DNA from: Scleroderma bovista
Taxonomy: Eukaryota > Basidiomycota > Agaricomycetes > Boletales > Sclerodermataceae
Direction: 5' to 3'
DNA length: 64,000 nt
Assembly (NCBI GenBank): GCA_037178675.1
Contig: JAYMGJ010000478.1
Location: forward strand, 35,899 to 99,898
Shown here: positions 1 through 11,233 of the stretch, in pieces
How positions within the stretch are numbered: position 1 is the first letter of the stretch
Layout of the letters: each line of letters opens with the position of its first letter
Translations under genes and position numbers: made by a program
Notes under the pieces: model-generated
The model's database searches: none
The model's input: the letters and a program-made list of their open reading frames with translations, nothing else
What the model was told of the DNA's origin: nothing

Positions 1-2152
1 GGTTCATCATACTTAATTCAATTCCATCTGTTCGACGGGAGTTCTCCGACATTTCACGCAGGGATTCTACATTTCCAAAATCAATATCAACACTTTGGTT
101 TGTCACCTTTGAATTTGAAGCTTCGTTATTTGCTTCAGGGCAATTTCGAGTAAAGTGACCTTGCTTATGACAATGGAAGCACAAACCCTCTGCCCGATGT
201 CGTTCACGCTCCTCACGACTCATCTTGGGTCGTCGGGATTCAGTCCCCTTTGCAAATTTCTTATATCCAGGTCGCGAGAAATTGATCGTTTGTTGAGGTT
301 TGTTCTCAGAATTCTTCGTTTCCAAGGTTTCTGAGTCTGGGTAGAGGGTAAAGTTTCTCTTTCCCTCTTTATACCGTCGATTCTTATTCTTTCGTTTCTT
401 ATAGTTCATAGCAGATTCTGTGCGACGAGATTTCCGTCGTAAGTTACTAGGCCCAACATCATTCATGACTGACTGTGAGATCTCGATAATTTCAGCTGCA
501 GACACGACTTCTTTCAGTCTTGACACTTCAGGATTAAGTTTTTCCAACCACAAGTCTTGTTGGATCGTCTTTCGAAGACCAAACCAAAATTTGTTAACCT
601 TGGTACGTTCTTCTGTTTCTCCAATCGTATTCCAGAGCTCATTCAAGTCATACAGAAAGTCTCGGACACCTCGATCATTCTGGTAACATTTCAAAAGCTT
701 TCGTCGCTGTTTTGTGCGGAAATCAATAGGAAAACAGTAATTAAACAGCTCTTTGAAGAACTTCGGGAGACGCCACTGGTAAGGGTCTCCAGCAACTTCA
801 CGCGTATAAAACTCATGTGCTCGTCCTGTCAAGTAATGGGACAAAATAAACACACGCTTCTTCGCGGGAACGCAACCATCACGAACGTACACAGTCCCTT
901 CCGTGATGAACCTGTGGAATTTCTGCGGGTCCACCACACCATCATATTCGGTAGGTGGAATCGGTTTTAAGGTCATTTTCTTTTGATGTTTCTTCTTGGA
1001 CTTTCGTTTAGTCCGATCTTTCTTACGAGAAGATTTTGCGCCCTTTCCAGAGTGCTTTCGACTCCTTCGTTTACAAGAAGAACTCAAAGTACTCGAAGAT
1101 GAAGTGGATGACTCATCCGAGTCTGTTGACGAAGAATCACTTGAAGAATCAGTCACTGTCGATCCATTGGAAGTCTCTGTTTCATCAGACGACTCATATC
1201 CATCTGAATCCGAACATTCAAGTTGTTTATCACCTTCGGAGGAGTCGTTACCCCCATCATTGGTAAGTTCATTTCCTCCTTTCAAACGGTTCAAAGCTAA
1301 TCCAATATAACTATTTGGTTCTACTTGCTCGATTGGACGCATCGCCCGACCGCTATCATTTTCGCGATTCAAATCAGTCAAATTCAAAATTCTATCGGAA
1401 TGTTCGTGCTTTACAGCCGAATGTCTTTTCTTTCGATTCGAATGCCTTTTCTTATTCTTCTTTTGCGCAGATTTGTACGAGTCAAACAAGACCCGCTGCG
1501 AATCTGGATCCATTTCTTCACGAGTTAACCTTACATTTCCCCAATTCTTTGGGTCAGGCCCCTTGCCTTTCGATGTACTAGCCTTGAGAGGCATATTATT
1601 GTTCGTCTTGGTACCAAATTTTTCATTCACATCAGTTCGCGCTGCAGGCGTTTTATTCTTTCGGTCGCGACGGCTTTTCTTCCGTTTTACAGTGATCCAA
1701 GTACCACTGTCATTATCACTAGCACTAGTCATGTTTTCTGTAGCACAATATATATTGTATCTGTTGGCATCTGCCGGACGTCCTTCTCCACTCGCGCACA
1801 TGTCCAACGAGTGAGTCTGCAAGTCCTTTTCACAGGTACTCGCGTTAACCTCAGGCGTTTTCGCCAAGGCCTCCGCTGGCTTAGCAGCCTCAGCGGGATT
1901 CTCCGACGGACAGCCGCCGGGGCACCGCCCAGTAGGCGGGGAAGATACGCGACTCACCTGCCCACTAACTACCTCACTATAGAGGAGCTTTTCGGCCCTT
2001 GACGACACCGAGGCACTGCTTTTCAGAGCTTCAGGCGTCGGCGACGTCAGTAGTGACGTCGTCCTGGACTTCTCAGTCACTGGGGTCACTGGGGGAGTAG
2101 TCGCTCGCACACCATTGGTCGTGCGACGAAGGTTATAACGAGATTGAGTCAT
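1..2152 (-). CDS. Ty3/gypsy retrotransposon Gag (partial, runs off left edge)
   Basis: An open frame starts at the ATG at 2152-2150 and runs leftwards without a stop that I can find to base 1, about 717 codons. The first ~330 residues are Ser/Thr/Pro- and charge-rich. Near 950-500 comes a block with the features of retrotransposon gag (YDGVVDP, KFHRFI, YLTGRAHEFY, GVRDFLYDLNELW). A CCHC zinc knuckle of the form CFHCHKQGHFTRNC lies at about 175-130. Gag packages element RNA; the knuckle binds nucleic acid. Protease and reverse transcriptase would lie beyond the left edge. It sits directly downstream (on the minus strand) of an LTR and a candidate primer binding site, which fits gag being the first ORF. 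The family call rests on the gag fold and the knuckle; Ty3/gypsy rather than Ty1/copia is inferred. Confidence 0.85.
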   Translation of the reverse strand, partial: MTQSRYNLRRTTNGVRATTPPVTPVTEKSRTTSLLTSPTPEALKSSASVSSRAEKLLYSEVVSGQVSRVSSPPTGRCPGGCPSENPAEAAKPAEALAKTPEVNASTCEKDLQTHSLDMCASGEGRPADANRYNIYCATENMTSASDNDSGTWITVKRKKSRRDRKNKTPAARTDVNEKFGTKTNNNMPLKASTSKGKGPDPKNWGNVRLTREEMDPDSQRVLFDSYKSAQKKNKKRHSNRKKRHSAVKHEHSDRILNLTDLNRENDSGRAMRPIEQVEPNSYIGLALNRLKGGNELTNDGGNDSSEGDKQLECSDSDGYESSDETETSNGSTVTDSSSDSSSTDSDESSTSSSSTLSSSCKRRSRKHSGKGAKSSRKKDRTKRKSKKKHQKKMTLKPIPPTEYDGVVDPQKFHRFITEGTVYVRDGCVPAKKRVFILSHYLTGRAHEFYTREVAGDPYQWRLPKFFKELFNYCFPIDFRTKQRRKLLKCYQNDRGVRDFLYDLNELWNTIGETEERTKVNKFWFGLRKTIQQDLWLEKLNPEVSRLKEVVSAAEIIEISQSVMNDVGPSNLRRKSRRTESAMNYKKRKNKNRRYKEGKRNFTLYPDSETLETKNSENKPQQTINFSRPGYKKFAKGTESRRPKMSREERERHRAEGLCFHCHKQGHFTRNCPEANNEASNSKVTNQSVDIDFGNVESLREMSENSRRTDGIELSMMN

Positions 2153-2375
2153 TCTGAACGGCGAAAGGAAGAACTTACTCGAGTTGGTCGACAGTTGATC
2201 AGGCTGCAACGCCACGAGAAGTTATGAGAAGAGAGATGAGAGGATGAGCTGAGTCGGCAAGATAAGAGAGTAGAGTTGTAGATCTGTCAAAAAAATATGA
2301 AACGGCGAGTCAAAGATGGCCAATCTAGAGACGCCGTTACACGAGAGATGAGGGAACTTCGATTCGAGCCAAATG
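2153..2375 (-). other. Retrotransposon leader with candidate primer binding site
   Basis: This is the untranslated leader between the LTR and gag. On the minus strand the LTR ends TGTCA at 2376, followed four bases later by TGGCTCGAATCGAAG (about 2371-2357). It starts with TGG, as expected for pairing with a tRNA CCA end, and contains a T-loop-like core. The identity of the primer tRNA is not resolved. Confidence 0.55.
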
Positions 2376-2603
2376 TGACAGAGCACAACAGTGGGATTCA
2401 AAAAGAAGCACGAGGAAAACTACTGTACACAGAGACGAGATATAAGTACAAATCAAACTGATTACTTGTTGGCTTGATCGCGGGGCGACGCGTAAGCCAT
2501 TAACAATCCAGGAAGGGTGCACGAGCCAGTGGGTCAACAGAGATCATCGGAAAGACGCAGATCAAAACGCGAGACAACAGACGACGCTCACAATACTCTT
2601 ACA
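2376..2603 (-). repeat. LTR of the gag element (gag-proximal copy)
   Basis: This is a 228-bp long terminal repeat, on the minus strand beginning TGTAAGAG and ending CTCTGTCA (TG...CA ends). By eye it is identical to 2618-2845. It lies immediately 5' of the primer binding site and gag, so it functions as the 5' LTR of the element to its left. Confidence 0.88.
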
Positions 2604-2617
2604 TTCCCCCCTTTTTT
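2604..2617 (-). other. Polypurine tract between two LTRs
   Basis: On the minus strand this reads as A residues, then GGGGGG, then AA, directly before the TGTAAGAG end of the LTR at 2603. That is the expected layout of the plus-strand primer site that precedes a 3' LTR, yet here only 14 bp separate the two LTRs. Confidence 0.75.
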
Positions 2618-2845
2618 TGACAGAGCACAACAGTGGGATTCAAAAAGAAGCACGAGGAAAACTACTGTACACAGAGACGAGATATAAGTACAAATCAAAC
2701 TGATTACTTGTTGGCTTGATCGCGGGGCGACGCGTAAGCCATTAACAATCCAGGAAGGGTGCACGAGCCAGTGGGTCAACAGAGATCATCGGAAAGACGC
2801 AGATCAAAACGCGAGACAACAGACGACGCTCACAATACTCTTACA
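2618..2845 (-). repeat. Second LTR, upstream of the polypurine tract
   Basis: This is a 228-bp copy identical by eye to 2376-2603, separated from it only by a polypurine tract. The junction with non-element DNA is at 2845/2846 (plus-strand flank CCTCG). The target-site duplication partner would be outside the window. Confidence 0.88.
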
Positions 2846-3301
2846 CCTCGCTGATAGCCCAAGCGACTTTCGGAACTGTGCTAACGTAATTGAATCGGTT
2901 CCTCCCTCTTGGGCTCAGTCTGGCTGGCCACAATTTCACTTTCGCCAGGGGTCTGTCAGGACCCGACTGCCACTTACTCGTTGCCGTGGATCCTTGTATA
3001 TTTTCCAAGTCGAGTTGGCGTGTTGCCACAAGGGAGATCGGAGGCGCATCACTATAAACCTTGCGGAGTTGAACGACGTTTATTATAGGATATTCGGGGA
3101 CTTCCGCCCTTCAGACGAAACTGAAGAACGGGAAATTCCCCTCTGGTGCCGCCCAGTCTACTCCTCCTTTATATTTGACATTCGCAGTTCCCAAGGGAGC
3201 GATCACCCTGGGGGGCCATCGCCGGGAACGCGACCTCAGAGACCAAGCCCTGTACCTGACAAGCACCCAGCACACCCAACACAAAATTATACACTATAGT
3301 C

Positions 3302-4320
3302 ATGCGGCTAGTAGCGTTAGTCATCCCGGCCATAACAAAACATTTGCAATTATTCTCGGCTTCTTCGTCGGTCGTGGTTCAGTGCATGTGCAGCATGACG
3401 GGCCTTCTGGAAAAGTCACGTATGATGTACTGCACCATGCCAATTGCATTGACCGTTCACGGAGGGAAATTGCCAGGGACACCGCGTCGGAGGAATGTGA
3501 GGTTGAACTGGTTATGCATTCCCATATTCCTCGCACTATCCAAGCAGTGGAAGTGATTTACAAGAGGGAAGGTCAGTATGGCTGTTCTGTCATACTGAAT
3601 GTTGTTAGGTGTGTTGGTTGTTGCATGCCTGGCCGGGTATCTGTGGATAGGGATCCACTACACAACAGGAAAATAGCAGAATGCTTCAGGAGTATAAGGC
3701 AATCATATCTTAGTTTTGTATGTTACTTGAAGTCTTGCAAGTTGTCCATGCCTCACTGTTTCCTTTCAGTCGCCTACAACTGGCACCCCATTATCTGAAG
3801 TAGACATTATTAAATCATTTGTAGTGATGTTATCCAAGAAGCCACCTGGTTCTGGCCTTGACTCCGAATTTCCACGCATGTCATTGTCAGAGAGGAACGA
3901 AAATCTTTTTGAAGCTGAGAAACAGGAGGTTACTCGCTTCTTCGCACAGATCAAGACAGATCGAAAGTACGAGCCGGATATATTGGCATATGAATTGTTG
4001 AATGTTTCGGTAGGTTTCATTCGCTGTTTCACACAGAAATTGAACGACTATTGTTCCCCGCGTCTCATAGCTCATCTCGGTGATTTCGGAGGTTGGAAAT
4101 AAGCTGATATTGGAGCACTCCATCGAAGTGTGAGTGGGTTTTCGCTTTTTTTTCCTGCTCCCTTCCTAAATGATCTTACCTCAGAGCTGATTCGCGTTTG
4201 GAAAGCATTCGTGAAAACATCTGCGCACTGCAGGAAGAGATTGACTTCTTAAACACGCTGCCTCCAGACACAAACGCTGGACTGGAACAAGCACTGGAAG
4301 AAGACATTGTTGGCAGGGTA
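3302..4320 (+). CDS. Hypothetical multi-exon protein (low confidence)
   Basis: I do not recognise this gene. Three stretches look coding and are flanked by plausible splice sites. The first is around 3350-3575 (frame with FVGRGSVHV, YDVLHHANCIDRSRREIA). The second follows TTTCAG at about 3770 and ends before GTAGGT near 4010 (SLSERNENLFEAEKQEVTRF). The third, about 4185-4318, is coiled-coil-like (LESIRENICALQEEIDFL) and is followed by a GTATGA donor. No domain, start codon or stop codon can be fixed, and the 5' end may begin upstream near 3000. It could equally be a decayed gene fragment next to the retrotransposon. Boundaries are approximate. Confidence 0.3.
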
Positions 4321-4439
4321 TGAGTTGCAGCTAACGTAGCATTTACTACGCTGACGACTGATATCCGCAAGATCTTGCTTTTGTTTTGGAACGGAATTAG
4401 TGATGGAACTGTGCGAGTGCACTGTTGTTGGTCCACCTT

Positions 4440-5619
4440 TTGTCAACTCACACAAGTTAGTCTCGCCGTCCGGAACTAAACCACGACAATGGATCTGACC
4501 AAGACTCTGTCAGTCGACATAGCGTAAGAAAGATCATGTTGAGGCATTCAAATAACCTCAGATGATCATTACTAGGTGTCATATATCTTCAGAAAGGCCT
4601 TCATGGAGACGAGTGCTGATGGCAGGGTATCATACATTGGACCATGCCCACTAAAGCGGTGGGTGTCCGTGGTTCTTGCTGATGCGGTCAAACACTCAAT
4701 CTAGACATTACTTACGGTTAGGATAATGGAGGATGCGAGGCATAGGACATTCAAGTACAAGTTAGTTATGGAACAAGCAGACTGATAGTGCCCAACTATG
4801 TTCAACAAATTGATAGGGTACAATGGGCTAGTAAGTAGGAGATTTCCATTCTACCACTCTAATTGATTTCGCGAACAATATTTTCAGGCTCACTCAGAAA
4901 ACGGTTTTCAAAGGTTGGTACGTTACGTAGGAAAGATGAAACAAAGTTGGATGTCCGTTCCACTTCCCGCATGAGCCATTACCCAGTGCAATGTACACAC
5001 TCCGAGTGTATTCTGGAGTCGGGCATGTTTCCCACAAAGACCAGTGCAAGAGTGGCCATGCTTCATCAGTGCGAACGCGCACACCAAAAAAAATTCATTT
5101 AAATACGCCAAAAATCACTAGGCCACTTCATGGCTAATGTTATCAGACAGTGACTCGGCTAGTAGAGTGGTTTTGGCGCGCGGAGGTATTTCACATCGAA
5201 GTACGGAGCATTAGAAACAATACAGCCTGCCAAAGCAACATTCCCAACATGCGAAACAGTGGTTTGAAGTGCATCTCCTCATTACTTCGATGCAACAACT
5301 TCTCTTTCCTATTGCATTGCCGGAGACCCCTCAATGAGTATCATTCCTCCTCCAAGGGTGCAACTTGGATAGTAGCTGAGAACAACTTGCAGATTGGAAG
5401 CTCTGAATGTCAAAACATTGAAAGGTTGGAAGGATGCAGGACAAGACAGCAGAGATGGAGACAGTAGGATACATTGACAGGGAATATAGCATTACTACTA
5501 CTCAATTTGTGTGTAACTTAACCACTTAACAAGGGTACAGGCATTTCATCCTTTCCCAAGCAATTGGCATATAAAGACCCAACAAGGATAGTTACCAATG
5601 CATTGTACAAATACAGAGC
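4440..5619. other. Stretch with no recognisable gene
   Basis: Only short, unlinked open frames are present in this 1.2-kb interval and none has a recognisable motif or a convincing splice context. The right end probably includes the 3' untranslated region of the helicase gene on the minus strand. Confidence 0.5.
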
Positions 5620-8600
5620 CTAATACGAACACCGTGCATGTTCGTCCAGTCTCGCAATGAGCTCTTCCCGTTCTTCGCTCGTCTTTCGCACACTTTAACA
5701 CCAAGAAGTAATCAGTTAACGTCATTGCGAGGAAGTAAACTGGCAAGTAGGTACTACTTACAATGCTTGAGCAAAGACCGGCAGATGCGCAGGACTGCGA
5801 ATCATCCCAAGCTCGATGAGAGCGCGCTGGCGCGAGACAAGCCTTCCAGAGTCCATCTAACCTCAGCATACATTACCCCATTACAGATGTCAAGATACTC
5901 ACTGCTTGTCGGTGTCAATGGGTGCGTGGAGGTGGTGCCTCCGCTTCGGCGGCCAGTCTTCTTCGGAGGCCCTGGATCTACTCACAGGCCTCGATCGGAC
6001 CCCCGATTCCTTGCGTTTCCTCGTAGCAGCTTTCTTCTGTTTGTGCTTCTTGGTGGATGTCAGTAGAGTGATATCACGCCTTCCATCTTACCTACTCGGA
6101 GTGCATCACGCGAACGTTCTTCTTCGATGCGGCTGGGTTGAAGAATGTCATCGTTACGGTGGCTATACTTTACACCGATGGCGCTGAGGGTCTTCTGGAT
6201 GTCATTGTCTTCGGCGACATCGGGGGGTTCTACGATCAGGGTTGGAGATATACACGGGCTCTGAGAAGGACTTCTTACCATCGTCGAAAAGCAAAGTGCT
6301 CAGTCCTCGCAATTCCGCCTGTCGATGTAAAAGTATGCAATACCGTCAGTCGCATTGGGAGATGGTCTTACCTCCTCTTTCCCTCCCTTCAAATCGGCTT
6401 CGTGAACCCAGTCTTCAGGCTTTGATTTGCGTCCGCCACTTTTACCTTGCAGGTGAGCCAAAGCCCAATCGAGCTCGCTGATAGATGCGCTTTCAATCTG
6501 GAAAAACCCGTTGCCATCTCAAACGTATGTATATTGACACTCCCGCATACTCACAGCCATCTTGGTGGCAAGTGCGTCTTCATGAAGCCTGAATATATTT
6601 TTGATGCCAAAGAGTTCGCCCTGTCGTTTGGTATCACCCTGCACACCAGCAAAATATCTGTGCAGTATCAGCCTATGTAATCGCACGCCTGTACCATGGA
6701 CCAACCGCGTCTGAATGCTGGCTTGGTATCCAATAGCCATTTGTTGCTGTTTATACAGCTGACGCGCATAGATCAACTCTTCGATCGATCCGGCGCCTAA
6801 CAGCCTATACACAGAAACATCACGTGTCTGACCAAATCGGTAAGCTCTGTCCATAGCCTGCAAGTCATGCGCAGGATCTACACAGGCGGGCGCCGCCACG
6901 GTCCATCAGGACACTTTCTCTGCTGATTCTAGAAATACATACGTACTCCAATTAGGATCTGCCACAGGCCTTTTGATATTCAAATTGCAAGAATGAATTG
7001 CTGTGTGACCCACCGAAAATGACGACCTTGTTGGCTCCTGTCAAATTCAGGCCAGTGCCACCGGCAAGAGTGGATATTAAGAAGACAAAGATATCAGGAT
7101 CCCGATGAAACTTGTCAATCATGGGCATCCCTTTGACCCAAGTCAGTGAGCCGTCACACAGGGACATAGCAGCAGCAACACCTACTATCTGGCTGCTTCG
7201 TGGATCCATCCAACTTTAGAAAGTTATAATCTGGACAGAGCATGAACGTGAGAGCATAAACAGCAAAATGCACTACAAGCCATACGGTTCTTTCCAAGAT
7301 GAAACTCGAGCATCTCCAACAGCTTGACAGATTTGGTGAACAAGAGGACCTTGTTCGAGCGATCTTTTCGCCAATCTCTCAACAGCATATCCAGGACCTG
7401 CCAAGGGAGGCGGCGCTCAATGGAGTCCAAACAGCAGGTGTACAGACTCACTGCCCACTTTCCGCAGTATTGCGGCTGCATAATGGCGGTTCCATATTTT
7501 GGCACGGGCTGTCCTGTGAAAACGAATTCAGCGAGTTCGCGGTGCCGGAGCATCTGCATTTAACGTTAATACAGCACAGATAAAGCCCAATTGTAAAAGT
7601 ACTCGCCTGTTCAGGGGTATCACTCGGAGCTGTAAAATGCAACAAAGTAAGGGACAAGTTGCGAGCCATTCCAATAGAATAAATTACCTGGAAGGATTAG
7701 ACCCAGATGGTTCGAGATCTTGATAAGTATCGACATATGCTTCAGCACGTCCCCTTTCTCGAAAGAATGACAGCAGTCCTTGCGCCTGCAAGACGCCATC
7801 AGCCACATGCCATCTCTCATCCGCAGAAAACGTACTTCTTTTTTGATCCGCATGTACACAGCTCGTCTTTGTGGATCAAGTTCTCGACGGACGTCATGGA
7901 TAGGACGCGCTTATAAACTGCAATTTGTGTCGGGGTTAACGGGCAGAAGACGACTTCATCCGTTTTAGTAGGTAGCTGGAACACATTGGTTAGCAGAACT
8001 ATCGAAGATACCCTGCCACCAACCTGGTGTTTTATGATGTCCTTTGTTCTGATGCATAGCGGGATAAATATGGTTACCCAACCTTCGGGGACACTTAACG
8101 TACCGTCTCTTGAAGAAACGAGGAAGTAGTTTATCTCTGACGATGATCGCAACCGCCTTTCAAGTGGCTAGTAAAGGCCTTCAACCACGCCACCAGTAAA
8201 CTTGCTGCTTACCAGCGCTTTACTCCTCTCTTCCTCCGTCGCCTTGGTCGACTGTCCAATAGTCAAAGGTTTGACAACATACCCCTTCCACTGTTTAGTC
8301 GTCCCCAGCTTCCCAGGGTTTGTCCAATCGAGAATCGTCCAGAGCTCATTGTACGAGTTCTGAATAGCCGTGCCCGTCAGCCCGAACCGCCGCATGCAAG
8401 TGAACTGGTTGTATGCCTCTGTTATCTTCGACCGGGGGTTCTTGACGCGGTGTACTTCGTCGACGATGATGGTGGACCACGCGAGATCGTCGAGAAGGGC
8501 GATGTCCCTTCTTGCAAGATCGAATGTGGTGATCACTACGTGTGCTCAGCGGCGCGAAAAAAAAAAGATAAGAGGTGTGCATATCTACGCACCGACGTCC

Positions 8601-9845
8601 AGTCTTCCCATTGTGAAATCGGTCAAGACTTCTTCTCTCTGGCTCTGTGGCCCGATGTACAAGCCGGTCTCGAAATAGCCCCACTGTAACCCGCACGTCA
8701 GCAAAAGTGCTCGCAAGGGAAAAAATATGCATACTGTTTGGAACTCGCGTTCCCAGTTCTGTACGACAGACGCCGGCGCGATGATGAGACAGGTCGGCCA
8801 GACAGCATTCGCGGGGGGAAGCCTGCGCTGCTGGATCCACTCTTGACCATCCTGCAGTGTCGCCACATAGTTCCGCCTACGGTCCACATCTCGCTTATCA
8901 CCGTATTTCTTCATGATGGCGGACAGGAACGAAATCACTTGGATGGTTTTCCCTGGGCCATCATGTGAGTACAGTCAGCCCCAAGCTTTTGCTGAATAAC
9001 GCGCTTACCCTATGCAACAGGTGAATTGTTAGGGAATGCGATGGGAGGAGAGTGGACGCACAAGACCCATGTCATCGCCAAGAAGTCCTCCTCTGTCCTG
9101 GCCATACAGGTCCCAGAAAAAACGAACACCGTCTCGCTGGTACTCGCGCAAGTACGTGTTGATGGATGCAGGCACCATGATACGCTTCGAGCGGTCGAGA
9201 ACAAGGGGTCCCAGTGCGACCTGCCCGGCAGCGAGCGGGAAACCTGGGCGAGGCAGATATTCCTGTCAAGAAAAGGTCAGGTATGGAAACGACGGTTTGG
9301 ATGTATGTACCGGCTTGGCCACCAAGTCGGCTTCGTCTTCTGACTCTGTCTCCGAGGTTTCCTTGGCTTGTGAGCGCATGTCAGCACTTGGATAATGTTT
9401 AACTATCTCGTGCGTAGAACGTACCAACATTACGCGGCGTTGATTGGATGGGTTCGACGTCCGAGTCGGATTCCGTCTCGGAGTCATCTAGTAGGTGTGC
9501 AGACGTGGTGCGCCCATAACGAAACGACGCACCTTCTGCCTCTATCTTGACACGCTTAGAGGGTTCCAGGGCGCGGGGCGGTGACAGAGACTTGCGCTTG
9601 ACAGCCCTCACGTCCGACTCTGATTCGGTCTCTGAGTCGTCCACGATGACCATGGGTGCCACGGGTGTCTCATCATGCGGACGCGTCACAAACGTCAAGA
9701 GCGTTTTGGACACGGTGGGTTCGTCTGCGTGAATACTATGTTCGTCTGAGTCGTGATCCGAGTCGTCGAGGACGATATCTTGTTCGTCGTCCTCCGAGGC
9801 CGAATGGAGATCCAACTCATCTGCACAAGTCTCAATCACCGTCAT
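5620..9845 (-). CDS. ERCC6L2-like SNF2/Rad26-family DNA helicase/translocase
   Basis: This is an ATP-dependent DNA translocase of the Snf2 superfamily, nuclear, with a likely role in DNA repair or transcription-coupled processes. In order along the minus strand: an acidic Ser/Asp-rich N-terminus (9845-9400, repeated DDSETES blocks); INTYLREYQRDGVRFFW; the Walker A motif DDMGLGKT assembled across 9062-8952; IIAPASVVQNWERE; DEVHRVKNP as motif II; LTGTAIQN as motif III; then the C-terminal helicase lobe with STLAGGTGLNLT and DRAYRFGQTRDV, and RQLYKQQQMA plus GVQGDTKRQGELFGI further on. The GVQG...RGELFGI-type tail and the PGKLGTTKQW insert after motif III resemble ERCC6L2 rather than Rad26. More than ten introns of about 50-60 nt are inferred. 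The stop TAG is at 5622-5620. The start at 9845 is the first ATG of the acidic block, but an upstream start in the same open frame (to ~10380) cannot be excluded. Walker A depends on a 1-nt exon (see 9009). Confidence 0.88.
9009..9009 (-). other. Predicted one-nucleotide exon (G) in helicase motif I
   Basis: On the minus strand the exon ending at 9062 reads GAT GAC ATG GGT CTT, followed by a GTGCGT donor. Intron A (9061-9010, 52 nt) contains CCCTAAC and ends GCATAG. A single G at 9009 is followed by a GTAAGC donor. Intron B (9008-8953, 56 nt) contains GGCTGAC and ends CCCAG, and the next exon starts GG AAA ACC. Joined, this gives G-L-G-K-T in frame. Skipping the G shifts the frame, and the other nearby donor (after ATG G) would delete two residues of the ATP-binding loop. 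Confidence 0.7.
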
Positions 9846-10614
9846 TCGTCCGACGGTCACACCCGGGCGACTCACGAAAGAACTCGAGCAGGGGGTTGTG
9901 CTTGGTTCCGTGAGGCTGACGCGAACGTTCCGCTGTGGCCGTTCAACAACACGGGTCTCCACCAGCACGCGAGAAATAGGACTGACTTGCCAGCTTGGGA
10001 GACGACTTGCTGGTGTTGGTGTGTGCAGCGCGTCTATTACGCTGTTTGTGTGGAGAATGAGATAGGGGAGTGGGTCCCGGTTTTTTTCTGCCGTGTTTCT
10101 TTTCCTTCTTCTCATATACAAATGCACCGGAATTGAACTCTGGGTCTGAGTCCGGTTCTTTTCGCGCAGGTTTTCACCTCTCTGTGGACCAACGGCGCGA
10201 ACAAGGACGTACCGAGCGGTGCCGGTATGGAGGAGACATTTCCTAGGACGAGTTCCGATTTCTGGCGTTGCAAGTGCAAACAAGGACCTACGCTGGTTAT
10301 AGACAGACAGTCTTGGTTTGTTGGCTGTCGAGGCCATATTATCTACAGTACATGGACGAGGAGGACGAGGAGGACGGGACACGTGATCGCAAATAGTACG
10401 ATTTTTAACAACACAGGTGGACTACGACATGAAACATATAATAACACAGAACAACGGAGAGTGGGCACTGGGACGAACAACTAAGTGTTGGCTGTGACAT
10501 GTCTCGCGAGCGGGGTACGAAGGAAGAAAGGGACAGGGTAAGGGGTGCATAGCGGGGTAGCAGAATTACGTGCAAAAGGGATAACAGTGTCAGGCATGTA
10601 CATGGCAGCTGCGA

Positions 10615-11233
10615 TCAGTCATCGTCGTCATCTTGCACTGCATCCTCGCCGCTTTCCTTTCCAGACTTGGGCTGCTGGTGGGTGCATCAGCGCAGACGAA
10701 AGGGCATGCGGAAGGGGTGCGTACCGGAGCGGACATGGAAGCCTTTTCTTCCTCAGCACGTGCCTTGTCCTTGGCGGCCATTTCGACATACGGCTGGAGA
10801 GACGGGGTATCAGTGGGCAGGGGCAGCTCGTTGAACTCGACGACCAACCTTCCTCTCGTCGTCGTCGAGCTCTTTCCACTTGGCACCAAGAAGCTTGCCG
10901 ACCTCGCCTGGGGACATCCGGTGAACACCGCATGGACAGCGAAGACGAGGACGCTCACCGAAACCAGCATCTGGGTTTTCAGACTTGATTCGCTCTCTCC
11001 AGTCTTGGCTGAAGAACATGTAGGCAGAGAGGGCGCGCTTGGGACCGCCCTTGGCCTTGGATTTAGCGCCCTTTGCGGCCTTTGCCTCGCTCTTTTCGGC
11101 GGCCTTGCGCTGTGGACGAAGCAACGTGAGCAGTGTGTGCGTGGTGGGGGCAGGATGGGCATATGTGGTATGTATGGGTGGGGGTCAGGGGGCAGTTGGG
11201 TGCACGGACCTTTGGTTTGGCTTCCTTGGGCAT
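10615..11233 (-). CDS. NHP6: NHP6-type HMG-box non-histone chromatin protein
   Basis: This is a small nuclear architectural DNA-binding protein. Five exons give about 120 residues: MPKEAKPK; a Lys/Ala-rich arm, then [57 protein letters not shown]; and a QPKSGKESG tail ending in five Asp residues. The HMG box runs from PKRALSAY to about AEEE and has the usual intercalating and hydrophobic core residues (F, W, W, Y). Introns have good GT-AG ends (for example GTCCGT...CCACAG and GTACGC...CACCAG). The ATG at 11233-11231 is the first in frame and sits before the basic arm; the stop TGA is at 10617-10615. Length and architecture match NHP6A/B-like fungal HMGB proteins, but the acidic C-terminal run is longer than in yeast NHP6. 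Confidence 0.92.

Noticed and set aside
420..2002. Several plus-strand open frames across the left edge
   Set aside because: They lie opposite the long minus-strand gag frame, which has the gag motifs and zinc knuckle; the plus-strand products have no motifs.
5546..5869. Minus-strand 107-codon frame at the 3' end of the helicase gene
   Set aside because: It spans the last intron; the spliced exons in other frames give a better ending (EERE ELIARLDEH, stop at 5620).
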